Assembly: GCA_003695015.1 (NCBI GenBank)
Contig: RFJD01000160.1
Location: 1-8,966, forward strand
Reading direction: 5' to 3'
Source: Verrucomicrobiota bacterium
GTDB taxonomy: Bacteria; Verrucomicrobiota; Verrucomicrobiia; Limisphaerales; J093
DNA length: 8,966 nucleotides
Positions 6,217-8,966 of the stretch are shown in pieces (position 1 is the stretch's first letter; every line of letters starts with the position of its first letter). The position numbers and the translations under genes are program-made. Under the pieces are notes generated by a model, which was not told where the DNA came from, ran no database searches, and was given only the letters and a program-made list of their open reading frames with translations.

Positions 6217-7746
6217 ATGGTGTTTGGTGGAGCATCTTTGGGCCGGGTGAGCCGGCGGCCGGGACCGTGGCTGGACTGGATCGTGCCAGCGGGGTTCGGT
6301 CTGGCACTGGCGCTGTTGACGCCGTGGCGGACGGCCTTCCGGTTCGACATGGACGAGGGGTTCGAACTGATGAAGGGCCTGCTGGTGAGCCGGGGTCATC
6401 CGCTTTACGGGGCGTTCTGGAATGATCAGCCGCCGTTGCACACGGAGGTGTTGGCGGGCTTGTTCCGGCTGTTCGGGCCCTCGGGGGCGGTGGGACGAGC
6501 GCTGAGCATGAGCTGCGCGGTGTTGCTGGTGGGCACGGTGTACCACCTCGCACGGCGGGGATCGAATCGGCTGGCCGGGCTGGCGGCGGTAGGATTGCTG
6601 GCGTCGGCATCGGCGTTCCTGAGCCTGAGTGTGTCGGTGATGCTGGAACTGCCGGCGTTCGCGCTGGGCTTGGCCGGGGTGTGGCTGTGGGTGAAGGGCC
6701 GGGAGAGCGGGCGGACGGGTTGGTTCGCGCTGTCCGGCGCGGTGTTTGGGGCGGCGTTGCAGGTGAAGTTCACAGCGGCGGTGTTGTTGCCCGGGATGGC
6801 GGTGGATTTCCTGGCAGTTCGGTGGAGACATCCTCGCCGCTCGATGAGCCCGCACCACGCCGTGGCCGAACCAGGCAACGAGGCGAGACCGGCCGGGGGC
6901 ATCGGATGGCACCAAGTGCTGGCTTGGCTGGGGGGAGCTGTCGGGGTGTTCGGCTTGATCATGTGGCTCTGGTACCAACCGGGGACTTGGGCGGTGTTTC
7001 TGGGATCGCATTTTTCGGCGGGGACGGTGGCCGGAGCGGTGGAACAGGAAGTGGTGTTCGAATGGACGATGCTCCAAGAGGACGTGGGCTTGGTGGCGGC
7101 GGGTTTGGGTGGGTTGGCGCTGCTGGCCGGGATGCGCCGTCGGGAGGCGCTGCTGCCGGCCGCGTGGTTGCTGACAGTGGCGCTGGTGCATCAGGTCCAT
7201 CGCCCGTTCTGGCCATATTACCGGCTGCATTTCGCGATCCCGCTCGCGTGGCTGGGCGGCTTGGGGGTGGTGGAAGGGGGGCGGGCGTTGTGGCGGCGCT
7301 TTCCGCCGAGGAGCCGGCGGGAATGGGTGGGGTTCGGTCTTGGCTGGTTGGTGTGGTCGCTGGTGGTTTCGGCTGCCTTGACCTTGGCGCCGGAAAAGGC
7401 TTGGTGGGAGCTGCGTCGGCTGCGCCGGGCGCCGTTGGTCGCCGAGGAGGATCGGGTGGCGGTGTTGCGCGAGTTGGCGCCGCGGGCGCGGTGGATTTTC
7501 ACCGAGGACCGGTTGAGCGCGTTCTGGGCGGGGCTGCCGATACCGCCGGAGCTGGCGGTCATTCCCCGCAAGCGGTGGTGGTCGGGGCAAATCACGCCGG
7601 AGGAGGTTCGGCGTTGTCTGGAACGGTACCGACCGGAACTGGTGCTGCTTGAGGAGTGGCAGGTGAAGCGCTACGAGCTCGCGCCCTACCTCGAAGCACA
7701 CTACACCCCGGATCCCCGGCACCCGGAGATCCACCGGCGAAAGTGA
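6217..7746 (+). CDS. GT39/PMT_2-like membrane glycosyltransferase
   Basis: 509 residues with about nine to ten hydrophobic helices. Enzymes of this clan move a sugar from a polyprenyl-phosphate donor to a lipid, protein or glycan on the outer face of the membrane. The first outside loop has D-M-D-E-G at 44-48, the usual place of the catalytic acidic pair, then G-H-P-L-Y-G and N-D-Q-P-P-L (69-74), typical of the GT39/PMT_2 type. A W-P-Y-Y-R-L-H-F segment (332-339) opens a late helix. The C-terminal soluble part (about 392-509) holds W-S-G-Q-I-T-P-E-E-V and R-Y-R-P-E-L-V-L-L, as in related verrucomicrobial proteins. ATG 6217 is used, but no strong ribosome site is near it; TTG 6238 (after GGTGGAG) or GTG 6247 are alternatives that keep the catalytic loop. 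A polar stretch at about 202-230 is unusual. Sugar and acceptor are unknown. Confidence 0.8.
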   Translation: MVFGGASLGRVSRRPGPWLDWIVPAGFGLALALLTPWRTAFRFDMDEGFELMKGLLVSRGHPLYGAFWNDQPPLHTEVLAGLFRLFGPSGAVGRALSMSCAVLLVGTVYHLARRGSNRLAGLAAVGLLASASAFLSLSVSVMLELPAFALGLAGVWLWVKGRESGRTGWFALSGAVFGAALQVKFTAAVLLPGMAVDFLAVRWRHPRRSMSPHHAVAEPGNEARPAGGIGWHQVLAWLGGAVGVFGLIMWLWYQPGTWAVFLGSHFSAGTVAGAVEQEVVFEWTMLQEDVGLVAAGLGGLALLAGMRRREALLPAAWLLTVALVHQVHRPFWPYYRLHFAIPLAWLGGLGVVEGGRALWRRFPPRSRREWVGFGLGWLVWSLVVSAALTLAPEKAWWELRRLRRAPLVAEEDRVAVLRELAPRARWIFTEDRLSAFWAGLPIPPELAVIPRKRWWSGQITPEEVRRCLERYRPELVLLEEWQVKRYELAPYLEAHYTPDPRHPEIHRRK

Positions 7747-7748
7747 CG

Positions 7749-7772
7749 TCCCGGGGAGACGCGTCGCCGGGA
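7749..7772 (+). terminator. Weak hairpin after the glycosyltransferase gene
   Basis: TCCCGG (7749-7754) and CCGGGA (7767-7772) form a 6-bp stem three bases after the TGA, with a 12-nt loop containing the palindrome GACGCGTC. Only TT follows, so terminator strength is doubtful. Confidence 0.2.
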
Positions 7773-7879
7773 TTCAGGCGCCGCTGCCGGGGCGTGAGAC
7801 GTTTCCCGCCGGGCGGTCTGCGGGCGAACCGGTCGAGCGAAGCGTTCGGACGCACCGATGCGGGCGCGCTCGGCCCGGA

Positions 7880-7901
7880 AACCGGCGGTCCCTCGCCGGT
7901 T
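7880..7901 (-). terminator. Hairpin at the end of the glycoside-hydrolase-like gene
   Basis: AACCGGCG (7880-7887) and CGCCGGTT (7894-7901) form a perfect 8-bp stem with a 6-nt loop. On the minus strand it begins at the last base of the stop codon and is followed by a short T run (TTTCC, counting the last stem bases). This is a plausible terminator between two convergent genes, though the T-tract is short. Confidence 0.4.
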
Positions 7902-8966
7902 CACCGTCCATGCCCCCGTCGCTCCAGGCGGAACGGCTGGAACAGGCCATAGGCCACCGTGCTGTATTCCCGTCCCGGCGGCGGGCCGGCTTGCGGGCCG
8001 CGCTGGAACATGCCGGGCCAGGCGCTGCCCAGGGGCGGGTTGCCATGGTGCGGGCCGAGGGTGTTCTTGAGGGTGCCGACGACTTCGACGGCGATACGGT
8101 TTGCTCCCGGTCGAATCCACGGCGTCAGGTCGCACTCCCACGGCGGCGCGACGATCCGCCCGGCCAGACGGCCGTTGACCCGCACGCGGGCCACGCTGCC
8201 GTTCCAGTCGCCGAGCCGGAGGAGGTAGCGGCCTTGCGGCGAAGGGATCTCGTAGGTCTGCTCGTAGCTGACGGGTCCGGCGTAAAACGGCAAGCCCTGG
8301 TCCTTCCAACCGCGCCGGGTGATTTCCAAGCCGGAACCGTCCACCAAATGGGCCGCGGTCCGGCGGAAGGAAGCCAGCTCACTGGAAACGGCCGCCACCC
8401 GCACGCCGGGAATCGGCCGGCCGGCGGCATCGAGGAACCGGACTTCCGCCAGCCCGACGAAGCCGTTGTCCGGCGGATCGCCCGCAGCCGGGTATGTGAC
8501 GCCGGCGTGATTGGACAGCGGTTCCAACCGGACGCGGCGGATGCCCTGCCGCTTCAAGGGCAGCGATTCCGGGCGGGCGGGCCCCGAACACCGCGGCAGC
8601 GTGAAGCGGCCGGCCTCGGCCCACGGGGCGTCCGGGCCGGCGCTGGTCAAGACCCGCAACTCCCGCACGCCGCGGCTGGTCAGGTCGCGGACGTGCCCTT
8701 CGCAGTAGTTCCACACCTGCAGGGCCGACAATTCCCGTGGAGCGCCGAGGTCGAACTCGACGAACGGCCGCCGGTCCTCGATCGATCGGCCGTCGGCATC
8801 TTTCGCAAAACCGATGCCGGCGGTCAGCCACATCGTGCCGTCCGGGTTCACCGCATGAACCTGTTCGCCCGGATCGGCCGACCATGCCAACGGCTGTTCG
8901 TCCACGATGACGAAACCGCGTTCGGCCGGTTCGAGGGAAAATGACCCCAGCACGTAAGCCGACTCG
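7901..8966 (-). CDS. C-terminal part of a glycoside-hydrolase-like protein, 5' end outside the window
   Basis: The minus-strand frame is open to the window end (E-S-A-Y precede the GTG at 8953), so the gene starts beyond it; at least 355 residues are visible. Counting from that GTG, about 60-176 is a discoidin-like beta domain (F-V-E-F-D-L-G ... L-Q-V-W-N-Y, then V-G-L-A-E-V-R-F-L). From about 216 there is G-W-K-D-Q-G-L-P-F-Y-A-G-P-V-S-Y, then Y-L-L-R-L-G-D-W-N-G-S-V-A-R-V-R-V-N-G and C-D-L-T-P-W-I-R-P-G-A-N-R-I-A-V-E-V. This is the pattern of the sugar-binding beta domain of GH2-clan enzymes and the tail of GH106-type alpha-L-rhamnosidases. These are usually exported enzymes that cut plant or algal glycans. 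The catalytic domain is not in the window, so the GH family is a guess. It converges on the glycosyltransferase gene. Confidence 0.65.
   Translation of the reverse strand, partial: ESAYVLGSFSLEPAERGFVIVDEQPLAWSADPGEQVHAVNPDGTMWLTAGIGFAKDADGRSIEDRRPFVEFDLGAPRELSALQVWNYCEGHVRDLTSRGVRELRVLTSAGPDAPWAEAGRFTLPRCSGPARPESLPLKRQGIRRVRLEPLSNHAGVTYPAAGDPPDNGFVGLAEVRFLDAAGRPIPGVRVAAVSSELASFRRTAAHLVDGSGLEITRRGWKDQGLPFYAGPVSYEQTYEIPSPQGRYLLRLGDWNGSVARVRVNGRLAGRIVAPPWECDLTPWIRPGANRIAVEVVGTLKNTLGPHHGNPPLGSAWPGMFQRGPQAGPPPGREYSTVAYGLFQPFRLERRGHGR

Noticed and set aside
5705..6250. 181-codon open frame that could be annotated as a gene
   Set aside because: It contains only part of the prepilin remnant; the similarity leaves this frame after about 5806 and the rest reads as C/R/G-rich noise.
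5848..7734. 628-codon minus-strand open frame across the pseudogene and glycosyltransferase gene
   Set aside because: Its product is an R/P/Q/H-rich sequence with no domain or hydrophobic pattern, as expected opposite a GC-rich gene. The plus-strand GT39 motifs explain the DNA.
7910..8944. 344-codon plus-strand open frame at the window end
   Set aside because: It lies opposite the glycoside-hydrolase-like gene, whose minus-strand translation shows clear beta-domain motifs; the plus reading has none.

Overview
The window looks like chromosomal DNA of a Verrucomicrobiota bacterium, most likely in or near the Limisphaerales/Pedosphaerales. This is inferred from gene content, since no rRNA or marker gene is present. 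The hints are large secreted proteins of the GxGYxYP type with FN3 and galactose-binding-like tails, a MauE-like fusion protein with an N-terminus typical of that phylum, a decayed prepilin-like gene of the 'F-T-L-I-E-L-L ... LRQLGLALQ' type, and short palindromes around a GGA loop. Most of the window is strongly GC-rich; the stretch around 3650-5560 is visibly less so.

Layout. (1) 1-2652 (+): the 3' part of a secreted multidomain GxGYxYP carbohydrate-associated protein, cut by the window edge. (2) 2653-3652: a gene-poor kilobase. It opens with a C-rich, G-poor imperfect tandem repeat whose minus strand carries two G-quadruplex motifs, continues with a nested inverted repeat, and has a plausible promoter near 3341-3369. 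(3) 3653-5560 (+): a compact two-gene unit. A 521-residue membrane protein joins a MauE/DoxX-like four-helix redox domain (periplasmic CPCFG) to an unrecognised extracytoplasmic domain; 18 nt later comes a 107-residue exported protein with 12 cysteines after its signal peptide. (4) about 5561-6110 (+): a frameshifted, start-less remnant of a type IV prepilin-like gene. (5) 6136-6184: two palindromic REP-like units. (6) 6217-7746 (+): a GT39/PMT_2-type polyprenyl-phosphate-sugar glycosyltransferase. (7) 7901-8966 (-): the C-terminal part of a large glycoside-hydrolase-like protein, convergent with the GT gene and cut by the window end.

How it fits together. The two flanks and the glycosyltransferase point to carbohydrate work at and outside the cell envelope. 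The central pair is the most unusual part: a quinone- or thiol-linked redox membrane protein directly followed by a cysteine-rich exported protein suggests oxidative folding or redox control of the small protein. That link is inferred from adjacency and topology; neither the large extracytoplasmic domain nor the small protein is one I can name.
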